Assembly (NCBI RefSeq): GCF_014126615.1
Contig: NZ_CP059896.1
Span: 2,614,501 to 2,678,500, forward strand
From: Ciceribacter thiooxidans
Lineage (GTDB): Bacteria > Pseudomonadota > Alphaproteobacteria > Rhizobiales > Rhizobiaceae
Direction of reading: 5' to 3'
Length of the DNA stretch: 64,000 nucleotides
Part shown: positions 33,514 through 42,670 of the stretch, one piece after another
How positions within the stretch are numbered: the first letter of the stretch is position 1
Layout: each line of letters starts with the position of its first letter
Notes under the pieces: model-generated
Databases searched by the model: none
The model's input: only the letters and a program-made list of their open reading frames with translations
What the model was told of the DNA's origin: nothing
Position numbers and translations under genes: made by a program

Positions 33514-34770
33514 TCAGTACGTCACCTTCTCGAGCGGCGGGCGCGTGGCGTCGAAGACGGCAAGTGACGCCTCACGCTCGGCCATGTAGCCGCGCGTATC
33601 GGGAACCGCGAAGGTGTTCCGGGCAAGCTGCATCTGGAAGATGAAGAAGCCCTGATGCGTGAAGGCCATCTCCGAACCGGCGAGATAAAACTCCCACATG
33701 CGGACGAACCGCTCGTCATAGAGCCGGATCACCTCCTCCTTGCGGGCGAGGAACCGTTCCCGCCACAGGCGGAGCGTGCGCGCGTAGTGGCGTGGCATGA
33801 TCTCGATGTCTCGGACGAAGAGGCCCGCCTTCTGCACCGCCGGCAGCACCTCGGCGAGCGAGGGAATGTAGCCTCCCGGGAAGATGTACTTCTCGAAGAA
33901 GGGATTGTTGACGAGCGGCGGCGTCGGCTGGCCGATCGAATGCAGCAGCATGACACCGTCCTCGTCGAGCAGCTCTGCCGCCTTGCGGAAGAACCGGCCG
34001 TAGTTGGAAGGACCGACATGCTCGAACATGCCGACCGAGACGATCCGGTCGAAGGGCTTCGCCTTCATGGTGCGGTAGTCCTGCAGCTCGAAGCGGACGC
34101 GGGAGGAAAGCCCGCGTTTCTCCGCCCGGTCACGCGAGACGCGCAGCTGTTCGGTGGACAGCGTGATGCCCGTCACGTCGACCCCGGAGGACTCGGCGAG
34201 ATACATCGCCATGCCGCCCCAGCCGGAACCGATCTCCAGCACGCGCTGGCCTTCGTCGAGCAGCAGCTTGGCGGCGATGTGGCGCTTCTTGGCGACCTGA
34301 GCCTCTTCCAGCGAGGTCTCCGGCGTCTCGAAATAGGCGCAGGAATACTGCCAGTCGGGATCGAGGAAGAGGTCGAAGAGCTTGGCCGAGAGGTCGTAGT
34401 GGTGGGCGACGTTACGTTGGTTGTGGTTGAAGGGAAGGAGGCGCTGCAGGCGGGTGAGTGCCAGCCGGGCAACCCCGCGCCAGATCATGCCGGGGCTCAG
34501 ATCCTCGGCAAGCGTGTTGGACTTCACGAGCGCGAGGAGATCGTAGATATCCCCCGCGTCCATGACCATGCGGCCATCCATGTAGATTTCGCCGAGCTTC
34601 AGCTGCGGATCATCGACAAGTTCGTTCTCGGCCTTCTGGTCGGTGAAGCGGATGGCGATCGGTTCGCCCGTGCCGTCTCCGTAATTCCTGGATTGTCCGT
34701 CTGCGGTGGTAGCGGTCAGTGTACCGGTTCTGACTATGCGATTCAGTAATCCCTCAAGCTTCGAGGTCAT
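33514..34770 (-). CDS. cfa: Cyclopropane-fatty-acyl-phospholipid synthase
   Basis: Predicted 418 aa. The SAM-binding motif VLEIGSGWGGMAMYLAE is near 185, preceded by the family segments VAHHYDLSAKLFDLFLD near 125 and YSCAYFETPETSLEEAQ near 148. It transfers a methylene group from SAM to unsaturated acyl chains of membrane lipids. Rhizobia carry several cfa genes, so this may be one of a set. The ATG at 34770 gives a normal N-terminus. Confidence 0.92.
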   Translation of the reverse strand: MTSKLEGLLNRIVRTGTLTATTADGQSRNYGDGTGEPIAIRFTDQKAENELVDDPQLKLGEIYMDGRMVMDAGDIYDLLALVKSNTLAEDLSPGMIWRGVARLALTRLQRLLPFNHNQRNVAHHYDLSAKLFDLFLDPDWQYSCAYFETPETSLEEAQVAKKRHIAAKLLLDEGQRVLEIGSGWGGMAMYLAESSGVDVTGITLSTEQLRVSRDRAEKRGLSSRVRFELQDYRTMKAKPFDRIVSVGMFEHVGPSNYGRFFRKAAELLDEDGVMLLHSIGQPTPPLVNNPFFEKYIFPGGYIPSLAEVLPAVQKAGLFVRDIEIMPRHYARTLRLWRERFLARKEEVIRLYDERFVRMWEFYLAGSEMAFTHQGFFIFQMQLARNTFAVPDTRGYMAEREASLAVFDATRPPLEKVTY

Positions 34771-34885
34771 TCATGCCCCCAATCTGCTATCAACGAATAT
34801 GAAACGAGAAAAAATCTAACGCTTTTATCAGCTTGGACAAGCGCGAGATTATTATCGACGGTTCATATTTCTTGAAGCCGGGGAC

Positions 34886-34907
34886 GGGCGGCGTCTTTGC
34901 GCCGCCC
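34886..34907 (-). terminator. Hairpin after the tex gene
   Basis: GGGCGGCG (34886-34893) pairs with CGCCGCCC (34900-34907) across a 6-nt loop, 7 nt after the tex stop. There is no U-tract on the minus strand, so termination strength is uncertain. Confidence 0.5.
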
Positions 34908-34913
34908 TTTGCC

Positions 34914-37226
34914 TCACTTCTTGCGGAAGGCTTCCGCCAGCGCAGCACCGAGGCTTCCCTGCTGCGGACGCGCCTCCTGCCGGGCCGGCGGCTTGCCGCT
35001 GCCGGGACGCGACGGACCCGATCCACGGCTGTCGCGGGCAGACGGTGGCGGCGCCTCGCCGCCGTCCTTACGCATGGTGAGCGCGATTCGCTTGCGCTTG
35101 ACGTCGACCTCGACGACGCGGACCTTCACCACATCGCCGGCCTTCACCACCTCGTGCGGATCCTTGACGAAACGGTCGGCGAGCTGGGAGACGTGGACGA
35201 GGCCGTCCTGGTGCACGCCGATATCGACGAAGGCGCCGAAGGCGGCGACATTCGTCACCGTTCCCTCGAGCAGCATGCCGGGCTTCAGATCGGTGATCTC
35301 GTCGACGCCCTCGGCAAAGGTCGCGGTCCTGAAGCTCGGACGCGGGTCGCGCCCGGGCTTCTCGAGCTCGGCCATGATGTCCTTTACGGTCGGCAGGCCG
35401 AACTGCTCATCGATGAATTTGCGCGGATCGAGGCTTCGCAGAGTGGCGCTGTCGCCCATCAGCGTGCGCAGGTCGCGGCCGCAAGCGGCGACGATCTTCT
35501 TTGCCACGCCATAGGCTTCCGGGTGGACGGCCGAGGCATCGAGCGGCTCCTTGCCGTTCGGAATCCGCAGGAAGCCGGCGCATTGCTCGAAGGTGCGCGC
35601 GCCGAGGCGGGACACCTTGAGGAGTTCCTTGCGGCTTTCGAACGGGCCGGTCTCGTCGCGGTGGGCGACGATCGCCTCGGCGATGGAACCGGAGAGGCCG
35701 GAGACGCGCGCGAGCAGCGGCGCCGAAGCCGTGTTCAAGTCTACGCCGACGGCGTTCACCGCGTCTTCGACCACTGCGTCGAGCGAGCGGCCGAGCTTCG
35801 CCTGGTCGACGTCGTGCTGGTACTGGCCGACGCCGATCGACTTCGGCTCGATCTTCACCAGCTCGGCGAGCGGGTCCTGCAGACGGCGGGCGATCGACAC
35901 GGCACCGCGCAGCGAGACGTCGAGGTTCGGGAATTCCCGCGCCGCGGTTTCGGAAGCCGAATAGACCGAGGCGCCCGCTTCGGAAACGATCACCTTGGTC
36001 GGCTTCGGTGCCGGCATCTGGGCGAGCATGTCGGCGACCAGCTTCTCCGTCTCGCGGCTGCCGGTGCCGTTGCCGATGGCGATCAGCTCGACCTTGTGCT
36101 TGCGGATGAGGCTCGCCAGCTCCGCCTGCGTGCCGCGAACGTCGTTCTTCGGCGGGAAGGGATAGACCGTCGTGGTGTCGACGACCTTGCCCGTGCCGTC
36201 GACAACCGCGACCTTCACGCCGGTGCGGATGCCCGGATCGAGTCCCATGGTGGCGCGCGAGCCGGCGGGTGCTGCGAGCAGCAGATCCTTCAGGTTGCGG
36301 GCAAAGACGTGGATCGCCTCCTCCTCCGCCCGCTCGCGCAGTTCGCGCATGAGATCGAGGGAGAGCGACATCGAGAGCTTCACCCGCCAGGTCCAGCCGG
36401 CGACCTCCATCAGCCAGCGGTCGGCGGGCCCCTTGTCGGCGATGGTGAAGGCGGCGGCGATCATCCGCTGCGCCGGCTTCACCGGAGACGGGTCGTCCCG
36501 GTCCGCCTCGATTGCGAGTGTCAGCACCTCTTCGTTCCAGCCGCGCAGCATGGCGAGTGCGCGGTGACCGGGAACCGTCGCCCAGCGCTCCGAATGGTCG
36601 AAATAGTCGGCGAATTTCTCGCCCGCCTGTTCCTTGCCCTCGACCACCTTGGAATAAAGCAGCGCCCGGTCCTTGAGGTCGTTGCGCAGCCGGCCGAGCA
36701 GGTCGGCATTCTCCGCGATGCCTTCGGCGACGATGTCGCGCGCGCCTTCGAGCGCCGCCTTCACGTCCGGCACCTCTTCGGTCAGATAGGCTTCGGCGAG
36801 CTTCGCCGGATCGGCCGTGCGGTCCGCCCATATCGCCTCCGCGAGGGGTGCAAGCCCGCGCTCGCGGGCGATTTCGGCGCGTGTGCGGCGTTTCGGCTTG
36901 TAGGGAAGATAGATATCCTCCAGTTCGGCCTTGGTGGCGACGCCGGCGATCTTCGCGGCGAGCTCGTCGGTCATCTTGCCCTGCGAGGTGATCGACTCGA
37001 CAATCGCCTTGCGACGCGCGGCAAGCTCGCGCAGGTAGATCAGCCGTTCGGCGAGATTACGCAGCTGGGTATCGTCGAGACCGCCGGTCACTTCTTTGCG
37101 GTAGCGCGCGATAAACGGCACGGTCGCGCCTTCGTCCAGCAGGCCGACCGCCGCCACCACCTGGTCGGGGCGCGCACTGATCTCGGCGGCAATGATCGCG
37201 GAAATGGATTTGATGTCGTCGGCCAT
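34914..37226 (-). CDS. tex: Tex-family RNA-binding transcription accessory protein (S1 domain)
   Basis: Predicted 770 aa, close to the usual Tex length. In order: a helical N-terminal domain ([22 protein letters not shown] near 30), a YqgF-like RNase H fold ([20 protein letters not shown] near 325), helix-hairpin-helix repeats ([21 protein letters not shown] near 505), and a C-terminal S1 domain ([22 protein letters not shown] near 650) with a Lys/Arg/Pro-rich tail. Tex binds nucleic acids and affects transcription and RNA turnover. GAGGA supports the ATG at 37232 or 37226. It is divergent from purD. Confidence 0.93.
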   Translation of the reverse strand: MADDIKSISAIIAAEISARPDQVVAAVGLLDEGATVPFIARYRKEVTGGLDDTQLRNLAERLIYLRELAARRKAIVESITSQGKMTDELAAKIAGVATKAELEDIYLPYKPKRRTRAEIARERGLAPLAEAIWADRTADPAKLAEAYLTEEVPDVKAALEGARDIVAEGIAENADLLGRLRNDLKDRALLYSKVVEGKEQAGEKFADYFDHSERWATVPGHRALAMLRGWNEEVLTLAIEADRDDPSPVKPAQRMIAAAFTIADKGPADRWLMEVAGWTWRVKLSMSLSLDLMRELRERAEEEAIHVFARNLKDLLLAAPAGSRATMGLDPGIRTGVKVAVVDGTGKVVDTTTVYPFPPKNDVRGTQAELASLIRKHKVELIAIGNGTGSRETEKLVADMLAQMPAPKPTKVIVSEAGASVYSASETAAREFPNLDVSLRGAVSIARRLQDPLAELVKIEPKSIGVGQYQHDVDQAKLGRSLDAVVEDAVNAVGVDLNTASAPLLARVSGLSGSIAEAIVAHRDETGPFESRKELLKVSRLGARTFEQCAGFLRIPNGKEPLDASAVHPEAYGVAKKIVAACGRDLRTLMGDSATLRSLDPRKFIDEQFGLPTVKDIMAELEKPGRDPRPSFRTATFAEGVDEITDLKPGMLLEGTVTNVAAFGAFVDIGVHQDGLVHVSQLADRFVKDPHEVVKAGDVVKVRVVEVDVKRKRIALTMRKDGGEAPPPSARDSRGSGPSRPGSGKPPARQEARPQQGSLGAALAEAFRKK

Positions 37227-37398
37227 GAACATTCCTGTCCTCTTAAGAAGTCGGCAGACCATAGCGGCGGATTGTGCCAAGGCAACGGCACCCTCCCCGC
37301 CTCCACAGGAAAGCATGGCCTGAAAGCGCATATGCCACCTTGACCTTTCGCCCCCCTGCCCTTAACGCCCGGCTATCAAAGGATTTCGGAGACGAGCG

Positions 37399-38670
37399 AT
37401 GAAGGTTCTGTTGATCGGGTCGGGCGGGCGCGAACATGCGCTGGCGTGGAAGCTTGCGCAGTCGCCGCTGATGGAGGCCTTTTATGCCGCGCCGGGCAAT
37501 CCCGGCATCGCCGAGCATGCGGCCCTCGTCGCCCTCGATGTCGACGACCATGGCGCCGTCATCGCCTTCTGTAGGGAAAAGGCGATCGACTTCGTCGTCG
37601 TCGGGCCGGAAGCGCCGCTGGTGGCCGGGCTTGCCGACGTGCTGCGCGCCGCCGGCATCGCCGTCTTCGGGCCGTCCGCCGCCGCTGCCCAGCTCGAAGG
37701 CTCGAAGGGCTTCACCAAGGATCTCTGCGCCCGCTTCGATATCCCGACCGGCGCCTATCAGCGCTTCAACAACGCGCCGAAGGCCAAGGCCTATGTCCGG
37801 GCGGAAGGCGCGCCGATCGTCATCAAGGCCGACGGGCTTGCCGCCGGCAAGGGCGTGACGGTTGCGATGACGCTCGATGAGGCGCTCGCCGCGATCGACG
37901 ACTGCTTCGAAGGCGCCTTCGGCTCGGCCGGCGCGGAAGTGGTGGTCGAGGCATTCCTCGACGGCGAGGAAGCGAGCTTCTTCTGCCTTTGCGACGGCAA
38001 GCACGCGCTTCCGCTCGCCACCGCCCAGGACCACAAGCGCGTCGGCGACGGCGACACCGGCCCGAACACAGGTGGCATGGGCGCCTATTCGCCGGCCCCG
38101 GTGATGACGCCGGAAATGGTCGAACGCACGATGAAGGAGATCATCGAGCCGACCATGCGCGGCATGGCCGAGATGGGCACGCCCTTCAGCGGCGTCTTCT
38201 TCGCCGGCCTGATGATCACCGCCAAGGGACCGGAACTCATCGAATACAATGTCCGCTTCGGCGATCCGGAATGCCAGGTGCTGATGATGCGGCTGAAGAG
38301 CGATCTGCTGCCGCTGCTTTACGCCACCGCGACCGGCACGCTCGACCAGGTTTCGGCCGAGTGGATCGACGATCCGGCACTCACCGTCGTGCTCGCCTCG
38401 AAGGGCTATCCCGGTGCCTACGACAAGAACACGCCGATCGAGGTCATGCCCGCGGAGACGGCGGGCGCCAAGATCTTCCATGCCGGCACGGCGGTAAAGG
38501 ACGGGAAGCTCGTCGCGACCGGCGGGCGCGTGCTGAATGCGACGGCGACCGGCAAGACGGTCGCCGAGGCGCAGGCGCGGGCCTATGCGCTGGTGGACCA
38601 GGTGACGTGGGAAAACGGCTTCTGCCGCCGCGACATCGGCTGGCGGGCGATCGCGCGCGAGAAAAACTGA
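37399..38670 (+). CDS. purD: Phosphoribosylamine-glycine ligase
   Basis: Joins glycine to phosphoribosylamine with ATP, the second step of purine synthesis. Predicted 423 aa, normal length. [19 protein letters not shown] at the N-terminus, the ATP-grasp segment [18 protein letters not shown] near 140, [22 protein letters not shown] near 215 and [18 protein letters not shown] near 283 are all present. The ATG at 37399 has GGAG about 10 nt upstream. It is divergent from tex. Confidence 0.96.
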   Translation: MKVLLIGSGGREHALAWKLAQSPLMEAFYAAPGNPGIAEHAALVALDVDDHGAVIAFCREKAIDFVVVGPEAPLVAGLADVLRAAGIAVFGPSAAAAQLEGSKGFTKDLCARFDIPTGAYQRFNNAPKAKAYVRAEGAPIVIKADGLAAGKGVTVAMTLDEALAAIDDCFEGAFGSAGAEVVVEAFLDGEEASFFCLCDGKHALPLATAQDHKRVGDGDTGPNTGGMGAYSPAPVMTPEMVERTMKEIIEPTMRGMAEMGTPFSGVFFAGLMITAKGPELIEYNVRFGDPECQVLMMRLKSDLLPLLYATATGTLDQVSAEWIDDPALTVVLASKGYPGAYDKNTPIEVMPAETAGAKIFHAGTAVKDGKLVATGGRVLNATATGKTVAEAQARAYALVDQVTWENGFCRRDIGWRAIAREKN

Positions 38671-38791
38671 ACGCTACGCCGATTTTGGGACGAAAAAGGC
38701 GCTATTCGGTCAATATTTACCATTCCTCCTGACCGGATATCAACAAAGCCGGTCTAGCCTCCCCGATAACAGCTCGGGGAGTGCTTGTACC

Positions 38792-39259
38792 ATGCGTCGT
38801 CTGATCCTGACCGCAGCCGCCATCCTGGCCACCGGCCCGGCCATGGCATCGTCCGTCGAAGTCATCCATGCGGTTCCGCGCACGGAGAGCCACAGCGTCG
38901 AGGTGATGCGCTGTCCGGATTGCCCGCCGCCGGTCGCCGTCAAGAAGAGCGACTATATCGTGCCGACGCTTGCCGCCGGAGAACAGAAGGCGGAAATCAA
39001 GGACGTCAACGGCGAACGCAAACTCATTCGCACCGAGGCATGGATGGGCGGTTCGCCGGTCGTCTTCATCAACAAGGCCGAGGGCTGGGCGACGGACGGC
39101 TCGATCGTCACCGCCGCCATTGCCGGCCAGGAAGGCGGAAGCGACGTCGGCATCGACGCAACAGCCACCACGGCAGCCGTCGGCGGCGAGGCCGGCGCGG
39201 CAACCGCGACCCGAGCGGCGACGCTCGACACGTCAGGCTTCGAACTCAGGCTGCCCTGA
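38792..39259 (+). CDS. Small exported protein (HPE1-like domain, tentative)
   Basis: Predicted 155 aa: signal peptide (1-19, ending AMAS), then SVEVIHAVPRTESHSVEVM and the CPDCPP motif near residue 50, a central EAWMGGSPVVFINK segment, and an Ala/Thr/Gly-rich C-terminus. The CPDCPP arrangement resembles rhizobial proteins annotated with a plant-virulence-effector HPE1-like domain; I make this link from memory only. GGGGAG lies about 9 nt before the ATG. It is monocistronic, with a strong terminator after it. Periplasmic or secreted location inferred. Confidence 0.6.
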   Translation: MRRLILTAAAILATGPAMASSVEVIHAVPRTESHSVEVMRCPDCPPPVAVKKSDYIVPTLAAGEQKAEIKDVNGERKLIRTEAWMGGSPVVFINKAEGWATDGSIVTAAIAGQEGGSDVGIDATATTAAVGGEAGAATATRAATLDTSGFELRLP

Positions 39260-39337
39260 CGCCCGCCACGACATCCCCCTGCCCCTACGATCGCACGATC
39301 CAGGTTGAACGGGCAGCCGCCGCAGCGACTGCGGACA

Positions 39338-39375
39338 AATGCGCCCGGACATCCCGTCCGGGCGCATTGCGTTTC
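39338..39375 (+). terminator. Strong hairpin terminator after the small exported protein gene
   Basis: A 13-bp perfect stem, AATGCGCCCGGAC (39338-39350) with GTCCGGGCGCATT (39356-39368), is followed by GCGTTTC. It lies 79 nt after the stop codon. Confidence 0.75.
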
Positions 39376-39581
39376 CCGCCCTTCGGCGGATCGGCACAAG
39401 GCATTGACTATCCTTAGGTATAAGCCCCCTTCTAAATTAGGGGAAAGTTTATAGTTGCATCGCTATGGATCGATACCAAGTGCGATGCAGCACATGACGG
39501 GCGCAGGAAGCGCCGACACACCGTCGGTCGAGCTGCGATCCCCATCCAGGCAGCGGAACCGGCCCCTGTCTGAGAGGCCCG

Positions 39582-41414
39582 ATGAAGAACCTTAGAATTT
39601 CCAGCCAGCTTATGATGCTGATCGGCGGGCTGATGCTCGCCTTCGCGATCACCACCTTCTTCCAGATTCGCGCTTCGGCAAACGCCATCTACCACGAACG
39701 CTACGAGATGCTGCGCACGCAGACCGAGGCCGCGGTCTCCGTTCTCGCGCGTTATCACGACCTTGAGGTGAAGGGTGAGCTGACGACCGAGGAAGCCAAG
39801 GCGCAGGCTTACGACGTCGTCGCCAAGATCCGGTACGAGCCGGACGGCTACATCTTCGGCTACGACTACGACGTCAACCGGGTGTTCTACCTGGGTGGCA
39901 AGGACATCGGCAAGAATTTCGCCAACGTCACCGACAAGTCCGGCAACAAGTTCCTTGTCGAGATGGTGAAGACCGCCCGGCAGGGCGGCGGCTGGACGAC
40001 CTATGAATGGCCGAAGCCCGGCATGGCGGAAAACCAGCTCTCGCCGAAGGCTGCCTACTCGACCACCTTCGAGCCATGGGGCCTGATGATCGGCACCGGC
40101 GCCTATCTGGATGATCTCGACGCAGCCATCATGGACAGCGTCCAGGGCGCCCTGCTCGTCGGCCTCGTCGTCTTCGCGCTCGGCAGCTTCGCCGCCTTCG
40201 CCGTTATCCGCGGCATCACGAAGCCGCTCACCGCGATCCACGATGCGCTCGAAGCCGTCGCCGACGAGAACGTCACCATCGCGATCCCGCACACGGACAT
40301 GCGCAACGAGGTCGGCATGATGGCGAAAGCCACGCTCTCGCTGCAGGATAAGGTGCGTGAGCGCCATGCCATGGCGGAACGCCAGAAGGTACAGGACCGC
40401 GAACTCGACAGCGAGCGGCAGCAGAACGCCGCCCTGCAGCAGCAGGAGAGCGAGCGGCAGGCGCATGTGGTCGCGACCATCGGCGTGGCTCTGGAAGAGC
40501 TTGCCGGTGGCGACCTGACCATCCGTTGCGGCGATCTGGGTCCGAAATACGCGACGCTTCGCGACAACTTCAACGATGCGCTCTCGCATCTCGAAGCGGC
40601 GATGTCCAAGGTCAGTGCAAAAGGCGTCGACATCGGCGGCTCGAAGGAGGAAATCCGCCGCGCCTCCAACGAACTCTCCCAGCGCACCGAGCGGCAGGCC
40701 GCGAACCTCGAGGAAACCTCGGCAGCCCTCGACGAGCTCACCGTCGCCGTCCGCCAGACGGCGGAGGGTGCACAGGAGGCCGCCAAGCGGGTCAATACGG
40801 TCTCCAGCGAAGCATCCCGTTCGGATGCCGTCGTCGCCGAGGCGATCGGCGCGATGAGCGGCATCGAGAAGTCCTCGATGGAGATCGGCAAGATCATCGG
40901 CGTCATCGACGAGATCGCCTTCCAGACCAACCTGCTGGCGCTCAACGCGGGGGTCGAGGCGGCGCGTGCCGGCGAAAGCGGCAAGGGTTTTGCCGTCGTC
41001 GCCCAGGAAGTGCGCGAACTCGCCCAGCGTTCGGCGGCCGCCGCGAAGGAGATCAAGGACCAGATCTCGCATTCGACCGGCCAAGTGCAGAACGGCGTGC
41101 AGCTCGTCGGCCAGGCCGGCGAGGCGCTGAAGCGGATCTCCGACCAGATCAAGACGGCAAGCGACATCGTCTCGAAGATCGCCCATTCGGCGGTCGAGCA
41201 GGACACCACGCTGCGCTCGATCTCCTCGGCGATGAACCAGCTCGACGCCGCGACCCAGCACAACGCCGCCATGGCCGAGGAAACCACCGCATCGGCCGAG
41301 GCGCTGGCCAGCGACACCGAGGAACTGCTCACCCTCATCCGCAGCTTCAAGGTCTCCGGCAGCCAGGGCATCGGCCTGCAGCGCGTCGCGCAGCAGATGC
41401 GCATGGCGAGCTGA
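39582..41414 (+). CDS. Methyl-accepting chemotaxis protein with sCache_2 sensor
   Basis: Predicted 610 aa. TM1 lies at about 8-28. The periplasmic single Cache domain runs to about 185, with YEPDGYIFGYDYDVNRVFYL near 86 and the KPGMAENQLSPKAAYS and FEPWGLMIGTGAYLDD segments typical of sCache_2 carboxylate sensors. TM2 at about 188-208 is followed by HAMP (twice, around a coiled coil) and the signalling tip [19 protein letters not shown]. Sensors of this architecture (S. meliloti McpV) detect short carboxylates; the ligand here is inferred. There is no C-terminal pentapeptide (ends in QQMRMAS). Confidence 0.9.
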   Translation: MKNLRISSQLMMLIGGLMLAFAITTFFQIRASANAIYHERYEMLRTQTEAAVSVLARYHDLEVKGELTTEEAKAQAYDVVAKIRYEPDGYIFGYDYDVNRVFYLGGKDIGKNFANVTDKSGNKFLVEMVKTARQGGGWTTYEWPKPGMAENQLSPKAAYSTTFEPWGLMIGTGAYLDDLDAAIMDSVQGALLVGLVVFALGSFAAFAVIRGITKPLTAIHDALEAVADENVTIAIPHTDMRNEVGMMAKATLSLQDKVRERHAMAERQKVQDRELDSERQQNAALQQQESERQAHVVATIGVALEELAGGDLTIRCGDLGPKYATLRDNFNDALSHLEAAMSKVSAKGVDIGGSKEEIRRASNELSQRTERQAANLEETSAALDELTVAVRQTAEGAQEAAKRVNTVSSEASRSDAVVAEAIGAMSGIEKSSMEIGKIIGVIDEIAFQTNLLALNAGVEAARAGESGKGFAVVAQEVRELAQRSAAAAKEIKDQISHSTGQVQNGVQLVGQAGEALKRISDQIKTASDIVSKIAHSAVEQDTTLRSISSAMNQLDAATQHNAAMAEETTASAEALASDTEELLTLIRSFKVSGSQGIGLQRVAQQMRMAS

Positions 41415-41437
41415 CGGCTGTTCTCATCATGCCGAAA

Positions 41438-41468
41438 AGCCGCCGGAGTGATCCGGCGGCTTTTTTTC
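41438..41468 (+). terminator. Rho-independent terminator after the sCache receptor gene
   Basis: AGCCGCCGGA (41438-41447) pairs with TCCGGCGGCT (41452-41461), followed by an uninterrupted run of T's (41461-41467). Confidence 0.92.
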
Positions 41469-41494
41469 GTCGCGGAGATGTTTTTCTTCTGCCT

Positions 41495-41532
41495 GTCAGC
41501 TTCCCGTCAGATAGCGGTCAGCTAACCGTCAG
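41495..41532 (+). promoter_or_regulatory. Four GTCAG direct repeats at exact 11-bp spacing
   Basis: GTCAG occurs at 41495, 41506, 41517 and 41528, each preceded by a C two bases before (CTGTCAG, CCGTCAG, CGGTCAG, CCGTCAG). An 11-bp period of direct repeats is the hallmark of tandem binding by PhoB/OmpR-family response regulators. The array ends about 15 nt before CATAAT (41548-41553), a good -10, and takes the place of a -35 box for the small gene at 41581. Confidence 0.75.
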
Positions 41533-41580
41533 CCGATGTTGAGTATTCATAATCCCATCTTCAACACGGAGGACAGACCA

Positions 41581-41913
41581 ATGAAGACCTACACCGCAGT
41601 ATTCGCCGCCCTTCTCGCCGCTTCCACTTCCTCGTTGCTTGCTGCGCCTGCCATGGCCACCGAGAAATGCTCCACCGTCGCCCAGTGCCTCGGCCACGAA
41701 ACTGCCTCGGCCGGCAGCAACCGTTCGAGCGACGACAACGGCATGGGCCATACCGAACGCAACCGCGAGCGCAACGAACGCAATGGCAATGACGACAACG
41801 GCCGCGGCGAGAACGACCACGGTGCCGGTCACGACAACGGCAACGACAGCGATCACGGCGGCGGCCATGACGGCGGCAGCGACCACAACGGCGGAAACGA
41901 CAACGACGATTGA
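41581..41913 (+). CDS. Small secreted Asp/Asn/Gly/His-rich protein
   Basis: Predicted 110 aa. A signal peptide (1-26, ending AMA) is followed by EKCSTVAQCLGHETASAG, with two Cys, and then a low-complexity tail of about 65 residues made almost only of Asp, Asn, Gly, His, Glu and Arg, ending in NGGNDNDD. Such tails can bind metal ions or stay disordered in the periplasm. GGAGGA lies 6-7 nt before the ATG. The promoter carries a four-copy 11-bp direct-repeat array. No family was recognised. Confidence 0.7.
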   Translation: MKTYTAVFAALLAASTSSLLAAPAMATEKCSTVAQCLGHETASAGSNRSSDDNGMGHTERNRERNERNGNDDNGRGENDHGAGHDNGNDSDHGGGHDGGSDHNGGNDNDD

Positions 41914-41937
41914 TCCGGACACCCCCGGAGCTGATCA

Positions 41938-41960
41938 GGGCGGCGGCAACGCCGCCCTTC
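41938..41960 (+). terminator. GNRA-loop hairpin after the small acidic protein gene
   Basis: GGGCGGCG (41938-41945) and CGCCGCCC (41950-41957) close a GCAA tetraloop, followed by only TTC. It is a stable RNA hairpin and a likely terminator despite its poor U-tract. Confidence 0.6.
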
Positions 41961-42000
41961 GCACGTCTGGCATGCCTTTGAGATGATCGCCGACTGGCGA

Positions 42001-42492
42001 CTAGGTGCCTTCAGCGATGCGCGCGACGAGTGCCTCTATTTCGCGATCGGAAAAGACCGCAATGCCGGCCCGGCGCAGACGTGCGGCGGTTACGCCAAGA
42101 CCCGGATGACGCACGCCGGAAAAGCTTCCGTCATAGATGAAGCCCGACCCGCAGGACGGGCTGCCGTCGATCAGGAGCGCGTAGGCGCAGCCGCTGGCGC
42201 GGGCGAACTCGACGGCCTTCTCTCCACCCACGACGAAGGCTTTCGAGACGTCGCGGCCGGTCTTCTCGATGACGCTTGCGCGTCCCTCGATTACGTCCTC
42301 GCCGCTCGCGCCGCCCTCGATTTCGGCCGGTGGGCGCGGCGTCGGAAGGCCGCCCGCCTGTTCCGGACAGAAGGCGACGAGCCGCCCCTCGGCCTTCCAG
42401 CGGTCGATCGCCGGATGGATGAGCGGCTTGCCCTTGCCGTCATAGCGGACCGGGCGGCCGAGAAGACAGGCGCTGATGAGGATTTTCGGCAC
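42001..42492 (-). CDS. DUF523 domain-containing protein
   Basis: Predicted 163 aa, almost exactly the DUF523 domain. MPKILISACLLGRPVRYDG at the start, FCPEQAGGLPTPRPPAEI near 42 and LLIDGSPSCGSGFIYDG near 107 are the signature segments, with conserved Cys residues at about 9, 42 and 115 that could hold a metal or cluster. Function unknown. It is the last gene of the minus-strand run after glyS, separated from it by palindromic repeats. Confidence 0.88.
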   Translation of the reverse strand: MPKILISACLLGRPVRYDGKGKPLIHPAIDRWKAEGRLVAFCPEQAGGLPTPRPPAEIEGGASGEDVIEGRASVIEKTGRDVSKAFVVGGEKAVEFARASGCAYALLIDGSPSCGSGFIYDGSFSGVRHPGLGVTAARLRRAGIAVFSDREIEALVARIAEGT

Positions 42493-42605
42493 TTTTCACT
42501 CCTCTCCCCTTGCGGGACGGGATAGCTCGCCCCAAGAGCGTCAGCGATTGGCACGGCGAGCTTGGTGCGGGGCGAACCTATCGCCTCGAACCCACCCCCT
42601 CACCT

Positions 42606-42670
42606 GAAAAATCTAGCATTTAGCTAAAGCTAAGATGCTGATTTTTCTTCCTCTCCCGCGAGGGGAGAGG
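42606..42670. repeat. Two hairpins downstream of glyS
   Basis: The first is a long dyad, GAAAAATC-AGCAT at 42606-42620 with ATGCTGATTTTTC at 42635-42647, around an inner TAGCTAAAGCTA. The second is CCTCTCCC-GCGA-GGGGAGAGG at 42650-42670. They begin at the glyS stop and extend away on the minus strand. The A/T-rich ends of the first make it a possible bidirectional terminator. The second resembles the G-tract palindromes of the mosaic repeats elsewhere in the window. Confidence 0.65.

Noticed and set aside
34833-37343. An 836-aa plus-strand frame opposite tex
   Set aside because: Antisense shadow of a well-supported gene, with no recognisable domain.
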